Shown here one piece after another: positions 1 through 9,772 of a stretch of DNA of 64,000 nucleotides (positions are counted from its first letter, which is position 1; every line of letters starts with the position of its first letter). Both the position numbers and the translations under genes were made by a program. This DNA comes from Breviolum minutum Mf 1.05b.01. Its lineage: Eukaryota; Sar; Dinophyceae; Suessiales; Symbiodiniaceae. Where the stretch lies: NCBI GenBank assembly GCA_000507305.1, contig DF239803.1, positions 62,001 through 126,000 of the forward strand, read 5' to 3'. The notes under the pieces were generated by a model. That model was given only the letters and a program-made list of their open reading frames with translations. It was not told where the DNA came from and searched no databases.

Positions 1-420
1 GTCGAGTCAGCAAACGCCTTGTACAGCCTATCTGCAGAGGTGATAGACTTCTGCTGTGAACATGGAGTGTTGGTGTTCTGCGAAAATCCATTCACCAGCA
101 TATTTTGGAAGACTTCGCACTTTTTGAAATGTAAGCATTTGGATGAGCTGACCTTTCAAGCCCACACAGCATGCGCCTATGGCAGCAAGAGACCGAAGAG
201 AACACTTCTAGCTTCAAACCACAGCTGTGTAGAAGCTATCAACATGCAATGTCCCGGAAATCATAGGCATGCAAAGTGGGGGGTTCAACACATCAATGGA
301 AGACGAGTTTTTGCCACCAAAGAGGAGAGACATTATCCATCTGGCCTGTGTGCATGCGTAGCACAGCTGCTCGTCAACCTATGCCAATTCCATGGTCTCC
401 AAATGCCAGCAGATTCCTAG
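1..420 (+). CDS. Cytosine-methyltransferase-like domain of retroelement polyprotein (partial)
   Basis: The frame is open from base 1, so the protein starts upstream of the window. It shows the motif order F-C-E-N-P-F...W, C-A-Y-G, K-R-T, C-P-G-N-H-R-H and E-R-H-Y-P. The ENP box resembles motif VI of C5-cytosine DNA methyltransferases; the catalytic PPC motif would lie upstream, off the window. The same motif series is found inside the copia polyprotein at 26.4-27.0 kb of this window. The TAG at 418-420 is in frame with the RT region that begins 28 bases later, so this is probably the N-terminal part of one polyprotein interrupted by a nonsense codon or read through. Activity cannot be judged from the fragment. 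Confidence 0.6.
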   Translation, partial: VESANALYSLSAEVIDFCCEHGVLVFCENPFTSIFWKTSHFLKCKHLDELTFQAHTACAYGSKRPKRTLLASNHSCVEAINMQCPGNHRHAKWGVQHINGRRVFATKEERHYPSGLCACVAQLLVNLCQFHGLQMPADS

Positions 421-447
421 CAGTTTGCGGCCAAAGACACGACCTCA

Positions 448-2688
448 TTGCTTCAACAAGCTAAAGTGGAGACAGGAATTTATACCAAGCTCAGCAAGTT
501 GCCACCTCTCATACCTGAATATGCTCAGGTGATATCAGCAATCCATTGGCCAACCGACACCAAGTACTTGGCCTACACCAATGAAGACATACAAGGACGC
601 ACACTCGATGGACAACACATCAAAATCCCACAAGGATCCAGACTTATCCAACGACCTTTGCAAGTGGAAAGGGGGGAAACTTCATCTTCTTCGAGTTGCA
701 AGAGGTCGAGCAATGGGAAAATGGAGTGCAAACACACCTGGGGAGTGCCATGGTCCCCATACCAGTTCGTGAAAGAGGCAGCAAAGTTAGGACACCCAAA
801 GTCCTTCTTGAACTCTCTGCCAAAAGCACTCTTGGTTGCAGTCCAGAACAATGTCGTCCTGAATCATTCGGAAATCGCAAACAAAAGGAACAAGTGGTTC
901 AAGCAATGTCTAAAGAGAGCAGAGACTCTCAAAGCAGCTGACGATGAACTCAAGCTGCCTCTTAGAGAGGAGTCGAAACAAGTGATAGAGATGAAGAGGA
1001 TCTCTTTGTTTAAAGAAATCTTGGAAAGCTCACACTATGAAGACATGGCCGTGGTTGACATCTTGCAGAATGGAGCTCCTTTGTCTGGCTTGGTTGAAGA
1101 GTCAGGCATCTTCCCGAAAGTCTTCAGACCTGCTTCTTTGTCGGTGCAGACCTTGAAGGAGAAAGCCAAAGACATCAGGGCAGCAATCCTATCAAGGGTG
1201 AAGCCGTCTGGAGATGATGAATGTGATGCCTTCATTTGGGAGGAAACGTGCAAAGAGCAATCCAAAGGCTGGCTCACAGGCCCCATTGCACTAGAAGACC
1301 TTGGTGAAGAAGCTGTGATCTCGAGACGTTTTGGAATATGGCAGAAATCAAAATACAGGTGCATTGATGATTACTCTGCATCTTTGGTGAACTCTACTTG
1401 TCAGGTTGGAGAGTCTCCCCTTCTTCACACCATAGACGTTTCAGCTGCTCTTCTGGAGAAGTGGATGAGGTCCTCCAACGATCGCTATGGAAGAGTGCCT
1501 CAAATCGTGGCTCGTAGCTTCGATCTGAAGAGCGCCTATCGCCAAATCTTTGTCAAGGAGGATGAGAGGGAGTTTGGATACATAGCCGTGTATTGCCCTA
1601 GTGATGGTCAAGCCAAGATATTCAGGACAGTGGCTTTGCCCTTTGGATCGATACAATCGGTCTATGCTTTTCTCAGACTGTCCGCAGCTATCTGGCACAT
1701 AGGTGTTGTGCATCTTGACCTGGCCTGGACATCGTTTTTCGATGATTTTCTGGTTTATACTGACTTTCCACTAGCCAAGCACACTGAGAAGACGGTGGAG
1801 ATGCTTTTCGACTTGCTGGGGTGGAATATCGCCAAGACTGGTGGGAAGGCAATGCCTTTCTCTGACACTCTGGACTGTCTTGGTGTCAGCATCAACTTGA
1901 AGGAAGTTCAAAGTGGAGTGGTGAAAATTTCGAACACGGAGGACCGCAAGAAAGAAATATCTGAGTCCTTAGCCAAACACCTGAACTCGAAACATATGTC
2001 TTCAGCTGATGCCCAAAAGTTGAGAGGGCGCATGCAATTTGCAGAGAACCAGATTTTCGGTAGACAAGCCAGAAGGTGTTTGAAAGGAGTCAGTGAACAT
2101 CTTCACACTGGAAGGTCAACAATGGATCATGAACTTTGCAACATGCTCATACGGTTTGCAGAGTACTTGAAGCAAGGAAGACCTCGCGAAGTTAGACTGT
2201 TCACCCGCGAAACTTGGATCATCTTCACAGATGCCTCATACGAAAAGAATAGTGACGTTCCAGTGGGGATTGGCTGCGTATTGGTAAATCCCTCAGGTGT
2301 TCCAGTCAGATTCATTCAAGAAATGCCAAGAGGAGATCTTCTGCGAGCTCTTGGCCATGAAGAGAAAGGCACCATCATCTTCGAAGCAGAGATGTTCGCC
2401 TTGTTACTGGCAATGAGACAATGGAAGGATTTCTTTTCTGGCAGGCAGCTAGTGATTTACGTCGACAATGACGCAGTGAGATGTGCTATCGCTAGCTCAG
2501 GTGGTCATTCAGGTGCTGCTGGCAAGATGATAATGGAGATAAATGATATTGAAGAACATTCCGGAGCTCTTCTGTGGATTGCACGAGTCCCAACAAGAAG
2601 CAACATAAGTGACGATCCATCTAGAGGTGATGCAAAGGCTTTGATAAGCCAAGGAGCAGTCAGAGATTTTCCATCACTTGAATGGTGA
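448..2688 (+). CDS. Retroelement reverse transcriptase-RNase H polyprotein
   Basis: The reading frame is 746 codons, with no ATG at its start: it opens at TTG and continues the frame of the upstream domain across TAG. About residues 1-340 form a variable region containing a GVPWSPYQF...GHP segment common in dinoflagellate retroelement proteins, as I recall them. RT motif A is FDLKSAYRQ (catalytic Asp near residue 359), followed by ALPFGSIQSVYAF. Motif C is FFDDF (Asp 432-433), a variant of YxDD. RNase H follows with FTDAS (Asp near 595), an EAEMFALLLA helix and YVDNDA (Asp near 673). Catalytic residues for copying RNA into DNA and removing the RNA strand are all present. No frameshift is seen inside. 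The downstream stop TGA lies at 2686-2688. Confidence 0.85.
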   Translation: MLQQAKVETGIYTKLSKLPPLIPEYAQVISAIHWPTDTKYLAYTNEDIQGRTLDGQHIKIPQGSRLIQRPLQVERGETSSSSSCKRSSNGKMECKHTWGVPWSPYQFVKEAAKLGHPKSFLNSLPKALLVAVQNNVVLNHSEIANKRNKWFKQCLKRAETLKAADDELKLPLREESKQVIEMKRISLFKEILESSHYEDMAVVDILQNGAPLSGLVEESGIFPKVFRPASLSVQTLKEKAKDIRAAILSRVKPSGDDECDAFIWEETCKEQSKGWLTGPIALEDLGEEAVISRRFGIWQKSKYRCIDDYSASLVNSTCQVGESPLLHTIDVSAALLEKWMRSSNDRYGRVPQIVARSFDLKSAYRQIFVKEDEREFGYIAVYCPSDGQAKIFRTVALPFGSIQSVYAFLRLSAAIWHIGVVHLDLAWTSFFDDFLVYTDFPLAKHTEKTVEMLFDLLGWNIAKTGGKAMPFSDTLDCLGVSINLKEVQSGVVKISNTEDRKKEISESLAKHLNSKHMSSADAQKLRGRMQFAENQIFGRQARRCLKGVSEHLHTGRSTMDHELCNMLIRFAEYLKQGRPREVRLFTRETWIIFTDASYEKNSDVPVGIGCVLVNPSGVPVRFIQEMPRGDLLRALGHEEKGTIIFEAEMFALLLAMRQWKDFFSGRQLVIYVDNDAVRCAIASSGGHSGAAGKMIMEINDIEEHSGALLWIARVPTRSNISDDPSRGDAKALISQGAVRDFPSLEW

Positions 2689-2707
2689 CGGATGCATGAG
2701 TGGGGAA

Positions 2708-2757
2708 GGCGTGGTGGCATCGTCGTCCCCAACTTGAAAAAAAGAGATTGCTGCTTT
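2708..2757 (+). repeat. Direct repeat, copy 1 (matches 3113-3161)
   Basis: About 50 bases starting GCGTGGTGGCATCGTCGTCC recur almost exactly at 3113-3161, about 405 bases downstream and ending at the N. The pair may be two ends of a tandem 3' unit of the retroelement or a contig-end overlap. Confidence 0.7.
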
Positions 2758-2781
2758 GTTTGTCACATGCGCAACCTTTGT

Positions 2782-2931
2782 GGAAAGGCCGTAGCAAGAC
2801 CAGTGAGCTAAGCGATTCTTGCAGCATAGCTGTCAGCACTTGCAGCAGTCATTTCCGGAAAGGCCGTAGCAAGACCAGTGAGCTAAGCGATTCTTGCAGC
2901 ATAGCTGTCAGCACTTGCAGCAGTCATTTCC
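2782..2931 (+). repeat. Perfect 75-bp tandem duplication in the 3' tail of the retroelement
   Basis: The 75-base unit beginning GGAAAGGCCGTAGCAAGACC occurs twice with no spacer (2782-2856 and 2857-2931) and no visible mismatch. The unit is a multiple of three, but the surrounding short reading frame has no other coding signal. Confidence 0.9.
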
Positions 2932-3011
2932 ATCCATTTGCATCACATGGCAGAGCAAATAAGTTAGAGAGACGAAGTTGAACGCATTATTTGCGTAGCA
3001 ATGTGTGCTCA

Positions 3012-3083
3012 GGGTGTGGAGGGAGGGAAGCCCCATTTTCGTTGTAGTGCAAGCTCCCCCCCTCCACACCCTTGCACTACAAC
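3012..3083. repeat. Interlocked inverted repeats (pseudoknot-like order)
   Basis: Arm a is GGGTGTGGAGGG at 3012-3023 and arm b is GTTGTAGTGCAAG at 3041-3053. Their exact reverse complements follow in the order a' (3060-3071) then b' (3071-3083). The order a-b-a'-b' can form an H-type pseudoknot in RNA. It lies in the 3' tail of the retroelement. Confidence 0.75.
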
Positions 3084-3161
3084 AATGAACAAGTGCCACG
3101 CCCAACAGCCAAGGCGTGGTGGCATCGTCGTCCCCAACTTGAAAAAAAGAGATTGCTGCTT

Positions 3162-3162
3162 N
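3162..3162. other. One-base assembly gap (N)
   Basis: The sequence left of the N repeats 2708-2757. Continuity of the retroelement tail with the sequence to the right is not assured. Confidence 0.9.
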
Positions 3163-3198
3163 CCCAGCAAATAAAAATATGTATTCTTTAAAAAACAA

Positions 3199-3290
3199 AC
3201 CTGAATCCTCCAAGGGTGTGAAATTTGTGCTTCTTAACCACCAAAAACAGACCTGGGGGCTGAAATTTGATACCCTTGGAGGGTCTAGGT
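3199..3290. mobile_element. Inverted-repeat element, family G
   Basis: The ends are ACCTGAATCCTCCAAGGG and CCCTTGGAGGGTCTAGGT, imperfect reverse complements. A second copy lies at 49460-49551 in the opposite orientation. Confidence 0.7.
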
Positions 3291-3452
3291 ATGTACATAT
3301 ACAAAACTGAAAAAAATACACATCTTCAATGCCACCTTCCATGGTTCTCACTGCCTGGCATGCACCGGGAATCACGAAATCTCCAGGTGGCACGCGGTGG
3401 GACCTGAGGCCCGGTGCCCCTGGAACTTTTGGAAGCATTTTTCAACGCATCT

Positions 3453-3563
3453 CTAGGTGGTGGCAACTCAAATTTTTTTTTATTTTCACCCCGAAATTTG
3501 GGGAAGATGAATCCAATTTGACGAGCATATTTTTTCAGATGGGTTGGTTCAACCACCAACTAG
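3453..3563 (+). mobile_element. Inverted-repeat (introner-like) element, family A
   Basis: It starts CTAGGTGGTGG and ends CCACCAACTAG, with the family core (TTTTCACCCC..TTGGGGAAGATG..CCAATTTGACGAGCATA). CTAG at both ends is either a target duplication or part of the repeat. The bases on its left can be read as coding, so it may be an intron, unproven. Confidence 0.8.
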
Positions 3564-3569
3564 ATCTTG

Positions 3570-3680
3570 TCAGTTTACAGATTAACATGGAACATAATTA
3601 TGGAGGTTTGGTTCAGATCATTTTCCTTTCGAAAAAATGGGTGATTTGTAAGGTGAACCATGTTAATCTTCCAGGGTGTA
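3570..3680 (+). mobile_element. Inverted-repeat element, family C
   Basis: The arms are AGATTAACATGG and CCATGTTAATCT. The right end reads CTTCCAGGGTGTA, which contains a good splice acceptor. It abuts the family A copy on its left. Confidence 0.75.
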
Positions 3681-4008
3681 AGTCCGTGTGAAAACCAACT
3701 GGGTTTCGATTTTTTTCATATCCCGGATGCTCTCCATGTATGGGGATTATATACTATACCTACATGAAATGTGAAAAAAAATGTGTGTGTTTTTTTTGAA
3801 GGAGAAATGTATAGGTAAAATATTCTCATCCCATGGTGCATTCTGTGTATAGGTTTCACCCAAGTGGTGGAGTTCCCCAAAGTTGCCATTTTTTTTTGGC
3901 TGATTTTGAGGTGTCGGCGCCTCCTGAAGGTCCTGTTGAGGTGTTTTTTTTCTTTTGGAATGGAAAGCAGGAAGGAGGTGGAAACATATATATATATATA
4001 TGTATATA

Positions 4009-4107
4009 TCCCCCCTCCAGGGAACTAGCAGATATCCCACCGAAAGGGAAAAGGAAAATCAGCTTCAAAAGTACCTTTTGAAGGGGATATGTCAGTTTCC
4101 TGGAGTA
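4009..4107 (+). mobile_element. Inverted-repeat element, family B (diverged)
   Basis: The ends are CCCCCCTCCAGGGAACTAGCA and its partner TGTCAGTTTCCTGGAGTA, with the family spacing of about 100 bases. It sits beside a (TA)n run. Confidence 0.55.
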
Positions 4108-4439
4108 TGAATGATTATGTATGGTATACATTATATAGTGAAGTGTCCATGAAATTTAGGGAACATCCACGGTACACCAGATCTATTAGTGTCATAGGCA
4201 TAAATCTCTCTCTCTCTCTCTCTCCCTCTATGATATTAGCAGAATATGAAGGATATGACATATGAAAAGAAATCTATCTTGAAATAAGAAGAAAAGAATC
4301 ATCACATAAAGATTTGGCAGTGTGAAATGCCTAAATGCCTATAATTTCACTAGCTAGTAGTTTCAGGAGATATTTTGGATTTTTTTCACCCCCCAAAAGA
4401 TTTGTGCTGAAATGATGATCCAACTTGGACGACGGTCAG

Positions 4440-5559
4440 CGTCCAGGACAAGCAGAAATCTTCCGGTCCGCAACGCTTGCAGGAGACGGTGGAATTTCGG
4501 GCTGCAATTTCGACGGGGAGGAAACAAGCATATGGGAGGTTGACATCACAACGATTGAAGCGATACATTCTAATGGAGAAAAAGGGGAAAACAGGGTATG
4601 GGGGGTGGAAACTTGCACTTATAGGAAAACAGAAATTTTTGTTGGGGTGGTTTTGTATGTTTTGTGTGCAAATGATCAATTTAGCCAAGAAAGAAAAGTC
4701 TGGCTGAGAATGACCAGGTTTTTCGATCTGTGCAATGTTTTCTCTCTTTCCCACCTTTCCCAAAAAGCTTCAGTGGAAATGAATATGACCTTCTTAGGAA
4801 CTTCATGCCAGAATGGAACTTAGCAGAAATCTTTCGCCAATAGAGTTGTACATTTTTTGATCCCGGGAACCATCACATCTCCCGAAACAGCGGGCACTTT
4901 GAGTGGATGATTTTCTACATATCCCCCCGGTGGGATATGTTGGATGTACCCCCCCACCCAGGATTCCAGTGGCAAATAACAGGTTATGGTTATAGGGATT
5001 CCCTACTACAAATGTAATATATATATATATGATCCTGGTGTTGACGATTGCATCCTGGGTAGGGGGTATATCAAAGGGATATGGACTCGTTCCCTGGGAG
5101 GGTAGCTTTCCTGATATTGGAGATCTGGTGGTGGGGATGGTGCCAGCGCTAGGCTGTGGCTCAGCAACTTTTCCAACGCTTTGATGCCAGAGGAGCATGG
5201 GATTTATATGGAATCATGACGTGGAGCTGTTGAACAGTTATATATTATACCTCCCGAAAACTAACACCAAAGAAGAGATATATTTTATCAGAAGACACTT
5301 TTTGTAACAAAGAGCACATCATTAGGTGATGGTTTCAACAAATTTTTGATTTTTGATCGCTATTTTCGGGGGACATGGATCCAATTTGACTTGCGCAGAT
5401 TCTTTTCAAGTGAGGGTTGAACTACCCGTTGATGCTGCGTAGGATGTGGCACTCTCTCTTGGAGAGATGGAGAGGTTGGCTTCGACGGAAAACGGGCGGG
5501 TTTTCCTGGTGCTGGGGATACTGTAGTCACTTTTTCCCCTGGGAAAAATTTACATTTTG
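4440..5559 (+). other. Region with possible short exons of an unidentified gene
   Basis: Three GC-richer islands (about 4440-4538, 5080-5180 and 5443-5559) are open on the plus strand and follow AG dinucleotides. The last contains the readable segment LSWRDGEVGFDGKRAG. More than one frame is open in each island, so I cannot fix frame or splice sites. Between them the sequence is AT-rich with a (TA)n run near 5017-5030. It may be the 5' part of the gene whose clearer exons begin at 6209. Confidence 0.3.
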
Positions 5560-5739
5560 AAGCCCCCAAAAGTTGAGGTTTGGTTCAGATGAGTTTCCGG
5601 ATTTCAATTGTATATAGGTGATTTTTTGGTGAACCAGCCGTGGGCCCTTTCCGGGGTGTACAGTAATTGCTTTGCGGTATAGTGATGTGCACATTCCGAA
5701 GCCTTAAGATCCGATAGTTTAGGCTGATGAGCAAAGATG

Positions 5740-5843
5740 TACCCTCCCTGAAACTAACATAGCACCTAAAAATGGATGGTCGGAATACTAGTTTCCTTTT
5801 GGGATCGCCTATTTTCAGGTGCTATATTAGTTTCAGGGGTGTA
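5740..5843 (+). mobile_element. Inverted-repeat element, family B
   Basis: It starts TACCCTCCCTGAAACTAACA and ends TTAGTTTCAGGGGTGTA. TA at each end fits a TA target duplication of the Tc1/mariner type. The right arm contains TTTCAG, a ready splice acceptor. Confidence 0.8.
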
Positions 5844-6208
5844 ACAATTATTGAAAGTAGACACAATTCATGTATCGATGACATGTTGGGAAGTTTTTGA
5901 CACGCCTTCGTATCACCTGACGTGTCCAACTTCATTTGGCTGGAGCCTGGACACGAGTCCATGTCAGGTATCTGAAATCCTGCAAAATAGCGAGGTCTAC
6001 AGGGCTACCACCAAGTTCCATTCACCACATAACCATCCTGAAATATTTTGAATACGTACATTTTGCATCTTCATGGCAAACACAATGATCTTAAACATCA
6101 AAATAACATGAGTCAAAAGGCAATTCCATCATCCAAATTCATTCATCATTTTGAAAATTTCCAGGATGTTTAATTTTACAGAAACTGCAGACCATTTCCT
6201 CCGACCAG

Positions 6209-6361
6209 GTGATGGATTGCCTTCGTCACTTGCTGATGGCGTATCGCCTTCACTTACCAGAGCTGTTTGGGGACCTTGGGTCGGTACTGGCAAACTCGGT
6301 GTGGAAAAACTGGAGAACCCTAAAACTGGAGCAAATCAAAGTGTTTGGGGGGATAATGGAG
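6209..6361 (+). CDS. Exon of unidentified gene (51 codons)
   Basis: The exon is preceded by CGACCAG and followed by a GT donor (GTTACA). It is 51 codons in phase 0 with a clearly protein-like composition: a leucine-rich stretch DCLRHLLMAYRLHLPELFGD, then VWKNWRTLKLEQIKVFGG. I recognise no family. Other exons in the same direction occur at 7159, 10408, 12417, 16839, 17594 and 17783 and may belong to one gene ending at 17893, but the links across the long introns are unproven. A longer frame around it begins upstream without a splice site and is probably chance. Confidence 0.55.
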
Positions 6362-6973
6362 GTTACAGTCATAGAGTATCAATGATTCTTTATTCCATCT
6401 TCAATATTTGTTTATTGCAGATTGTAGACTCATGTAGATTATAGACTGACTAGTTACAAGATGTAGTACATACATTTTCATAGTGCACATGTATAGTATT
6501 CTTAGAGTCTATACTATACTCCATATTTATACCACATACCATATAGGGTTTTAGTTGCTTTTTTTTCCAGGCACGGTGATTTTTCGCCAGTTAACTCCAA
6601 CTGCTTATCATCCCATTGAAATCCACTGTTTTTGATGCAAAAGGCACTTGATATTACATAGAGAGACACCAAACAATCCACCATTTAGCAATCATTAAAT
6701 GACATGAAGATGTTTTTTTCTCCAGTGTAATTTACCATTAGGGACCCCTTTTCACCCCACAATTTTAGAAAGGAAATTGATCCCAAGAGTAAAGTAAATA
6801 TGGCAATGGCAAGGAAACGCACTTTAAGATACGTATTTCCTGTTGGTCCCCGTAATGTTTTGAAAAAACATGTGCAACCTTACTTTGCCAATGGCTTTAA
6901 ACTAATAACATGTGGGTTTTTATGACACATGGTCCAAGTGTCTCAAAAATAAGTTGAGCCCTTCAACTCCATC

Positions 6974-7078
6974 CTAGGTGGTGGCAACTCAAAGATTTTT
7001 TATTTTCATCCCGAAATTTGGGGAAGATGAACCCATTTTGACTCATATTTTTTCAGATGGGTTGAAACCACCAACCAG
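6974..7078 (+). mobile_element. Inverted-repeat (introner-like) element, family A
   Basis: It starts CTAGGTGGTGG and ends TTGAAACCACCAACCAG. The last G of CTAG is mutated to CCAG, which still gives an AG acceptor. Coding-like sequence follows it directly. Confidence 0.8.
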
Positions 7079-7158
7079 CATCATGTTCAATTTTTTCTGT
7101 ACAACATCACTGGACGAACCGACGTTTCCGAAGTAGGAGTTTGTCGACAAATTTCCAG

Positions 7159-7213
7159 GTCGAAGCAGAGTTTGTCGAGCATCTATTCTCAGGCTGGGAT
7201 TGTTCGAATCAAG
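7159..7213 (+). CDS. Exon of unidentified gene (small)
   Basis: A good acceptor (ATTTCCAG) precedes an 18-codon open stretch, VEAEFVEHLFSGWDCSNQ, ending one base into a codon at a GC donor (GCAAGG). GC donors are common in dinoflagellates. The function is unknown. A second frame through the same bases is also open, so the assignment rests on splice signals. Confidence 0.45.
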
Positions 7214-7526
7214 GCAAGGGAATGAGATGAGGCATGCCCAGTTGATATGTATTTTATGTAGGGTATATAATATCTATGATTGTTGAAGGTTAATTTTGGC
7301 CCAGTTGAGATATCATAAGATCATCTAACTGAAGTTGGCGAGTGCTTCTCAAAAAACCCCTTCAAGTTGCATTCAATTCACCAGGGGGGAACTGGTTGGA
7401 AACGGCCTGGATTTGTGTTTTTTTTTGCTGGAAGAAAGACGCGACGAATATCCCATTTTTCAAGGTGGGTAGTTTTCGAACTTCTATAGCTGGGACGTGT
7501 TGCTTGTAGTTCTTTGGAGTGTGGCA

Positions 7527-7614
7527 CCCATACCATCCATGTATGGTATATTTACTTACGTACATTTAGTTGATTTTCATGGTGAATGTAGGTAAATATA
7601 CCATACATGGATCC
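7527..7614. mobile_element. Inverted-repeat element, family E
   Basis: The arms CCATCCATGTATGGTATATTTAC and GTAAATATACCATACATGG pair over about 20 bases around a short AT-rich centre. Related copies lie at 41159, 43201, 43713, 51250 and 61735. Confidence 0.8.
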
Positions 7615-8173
7615 TTTGGGTTACAATATGCAATGTACATGAAAACACATCTATATACCAGGTGTTAATGGACGAGTTGTACTTGGTGATGAGTGAATTG
7701 AATCAAGGGATGCCAATGCTCACTATCAAACTGACAAGAAAAAATGAACAAATAGTTGGGGGGTGAAGCACTCGACAGAAATAGGATTTCTTGCATCTCA
7801 AAAGGTGAGATGTATCAAAGCTTCAGTTGCTTTTCTTCGGAACTTTGAAGATGATTCAAGGTGAAGTTGTCAAATAAAGTGAAATGTCTATGGGAAGCAC
7901 CACGGTGAACCCATCACCTTACTTACCTTTTTTTGTTATCCTTAAAACAATGACCTGGAGATTCCTAAGAACACCTCCTAGAAAGGGAGAGTTTTCAGGT
8001 GCGTCAGGTTCCAACCCTCTATGCAGGAACCTTTTTGTTCGGATGCTTCAGGTTCAACATCCACGTTATGTTTGATACAGAAACAACCAACACCCAATAC
8101 CACCAAAAAGGATGATCAGTTGGAGGAAGAAAACACGCCCCCAATGTGAAAACAAGAGTAGTGACGTGAAACA

Positions 8174-8312
8174 TACTGTTGATGGCAACCAGAAATCCGG
8201 TTTTCACTCACCAGTTGAGGTTGGTGTCGGACATATATGCCCATTATTTACCAGGGGTTTCTACCAACCATCCAAACCGTGGTTGGCCCAACCGGGATTT
8301 CTGAACCACCAA
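8174..8312 (+). mobile_element. Inverted-repeat element, family D
   Basis: It begins TACTGTTGATGG and contains the family segments AGAAATCCGG, CACCAGTTGAGGTTGG and CCCATTATTTAC. The right end is decayed (GGATTTCTGAACCACC). Confidence 0.65.
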
Positions 8313-8848
8313 AAAATCGCCCCAGTGAAACTCATGGCAACAAACCCACCAAAATTCCCAAGGTGAAAAGCACGAATTCTGAGGTTGGATCCGGGAGAGG
8401 GGGGGTTTCTGAACAGAGATTTTTGCAGCTGCAACATTTGAAAAAAACATATAGATTTGCACACCTAGGGATTTCCTGTCACGACTTGACGTACGTCAAG
8501 TTTGGTATCAGGTGGATTCAAATGTTTCAATGGGGACGACTTTTTTTTATGTGACTTTTGATGATGTGAATGAAGACAGCTTAAGAAAAACTACCGTTTT
8601 TTTGTTTGAAATCAGTGGATATTGAGTAAGCGAGTTGGGAGCTAGGGGATGAAGGCCGCAGTTTAAAATGAAAAACTTGGGGAGCTCCGCGTTTTCCCAC
8701 CCAGCGGTAATGTTTTAGTGACATGGTCATTTTTTCCGCCAAAAAAACCAATGCATGAAGTTTCCACTCTATACACTTGTAGACCTAAAAAAAACCAAAC
8801 ATCAATCAACTGTCAATCTTTACTACGCATGAGTATGTACACCCCTGT

Positions 8849-8954
8849 AGGGTGTTTCCGAAAATAATGGTACCCCCCAAATCATCCATTTTAAGAAGGA
8901 TTTCCATTATAAATCATCCATTTTGGGGTACCCCCTATTTTTGGAAACACCCTG
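8849..8954. mobile_element. Inverted-repeat element, family F
   Basis: The arms are AGGGTGTTTCCGAAAATAAT and its near reverse complement at 8935-8953, with GGTACCCCCCAAATCATCCA inside. It pairs along nearly its whole length. A second copy is at 9669-9772. Confidence 0.85.
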
Positions 8955-9147
8955 TAAACTAACATAGCTATGGAAAACCCACAAATTTTGTTGGGTATTT
9001 ACCATAAAAGCCCTCCAGCTTACCGTCAGTCTAGCGTCAGGGGTTGGTAGGTCAACCGCCGTGCCTAAACGACACAGGTGGAAGGTTTGGATCTGGTGGA
9101 GATGTGTCAGTTCGCGCAGAAGGTCCGGGGGGGATACCTAGGGTTAC

Positions 9148-9390
9148 CTAGGTGGTGGTGGTGAAACACCCTGGTTGTTTAGGGTTTATAGGGGATGATT
9201 CTACCCAGCTATGAGTCATGAGGGGATTTTATGTGTATATATATATATATACAAATATACATATGAATAACTATATAGGTGGTGGTGGTTTCTTAAACTA
9301 TTTTTTTTAAATCATTACCTCTACCTGGGGAGATGATCTAATTTGACGAACATATTTTTTTCAGATGGGTTGGTTCAAATCACCAACCTG
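9148..9390 (+). mobile_element. Composite family A element (long form)
   Basis: The left part reads CTAGGTGGTGG..CACCCTGGTTGTTTAGGGTT..(TA)n..GAATAACTA, followed by an almost complete ordinary family A copy ending CACCAACCTGG. The same two-part structure occurs at 40664-40872 and 54951-55144, so it is an established longer subfamily rather than a chance insertion. Confidence 0.75.
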
Positions 9391-9457
9391 GTTGAAAGTG
9401 ATCTGAGGTTCATTGCTCTCAACAAGGATGATTTTGTTAGGAATCTGAGGAACGGAT

Positions 9458-9561
9458 ACCTCCCTGAAAACTAACACATCCCCTGAAAAACGATGGTTGG
9501 AAGATGTATTCCCTATTGAAATAGTCCCTTTTTAGGGGACATGTTAGTTTTCCGGGGTGTA
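9458..9561 (+). mobile_element. Inverted-repeat element, family B
   Basis: It starts TACCTCCCTGAAAACTAACA and ends TGTTAGTTTTCCGGGGTGTA. The core GGTTGGAAGATGTATTCCCT is typical of the family. Confidence 0.85.
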
Positions 9562-9668
9562 TTTCAAGAAAAGATGGATTTTTCACATCGAAATTGAAGG
9601 GGCTTGTGAGGCGATCTGCATCAGACAAGACTGATGCAGACGTCTGTTTTTTCTTTGAATAAATCAAT

Positions 9669-9772
9669 AGGATGTTTCCAAAAATAGGGGTACCCCACAA
9701 ATGGATGGTTTGTAATGGAACACCCTATTGGAATGGATGATTTGGGGGTACCATTATTTTCGGAAACACCCA
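9669..9772. mobile_element. Inverted-repeat element, family F
   Basis: It starts GGATGTTTCCAAAAATAGGG and ends CATTATTTTCGGAAACACCC, with GGTACCCC boxes in both arms as in the copy at 8849. Confidence 0.8.

Larger units (their letters stand above)
1..3161 (+). mobile_element. Retroelement, 5'-truncated by window edge (methyltransferase-like + RT + RNase H)
   Basis: One reading frame runs from base 1 to the stop at 2686-2688, broken only by TAG at 418-420. It encodes a methyltransferase-like domain followed by reverse transcriptase and RNase H. No integrase, protease or LTR is visible in the part shown, and no tyrosine recombinase follows the RNase H. The order (MTase-like, RT, RH) does not match a standard copia or gypsy element. 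The RT style (long region before motif A, FFDDF in place of YxDD) suggests a DIRS-like or other dinoflagellate-specific lineage, but I cannot place it firmly. The 3' tail holds a 75-bp tandem repeat, interlocked inverted repeats and a direct repeat that stops at the one-base gap at 3162. Confidence 0.75.

Noticed and set aside
573-2732. Several 60-110 codon frames inside the RT gene, mostly on the minus strand
   Set aside because: They overlap a gene with intact catalytic motifs and have no independent signal; shadows.
2700-2981. 93-codon frame with a 25-residue perfect repeat
   Set aside because: The repeat is a 75-bp tandem duplication in the retroelement tail; no homology or start context supports a protein.
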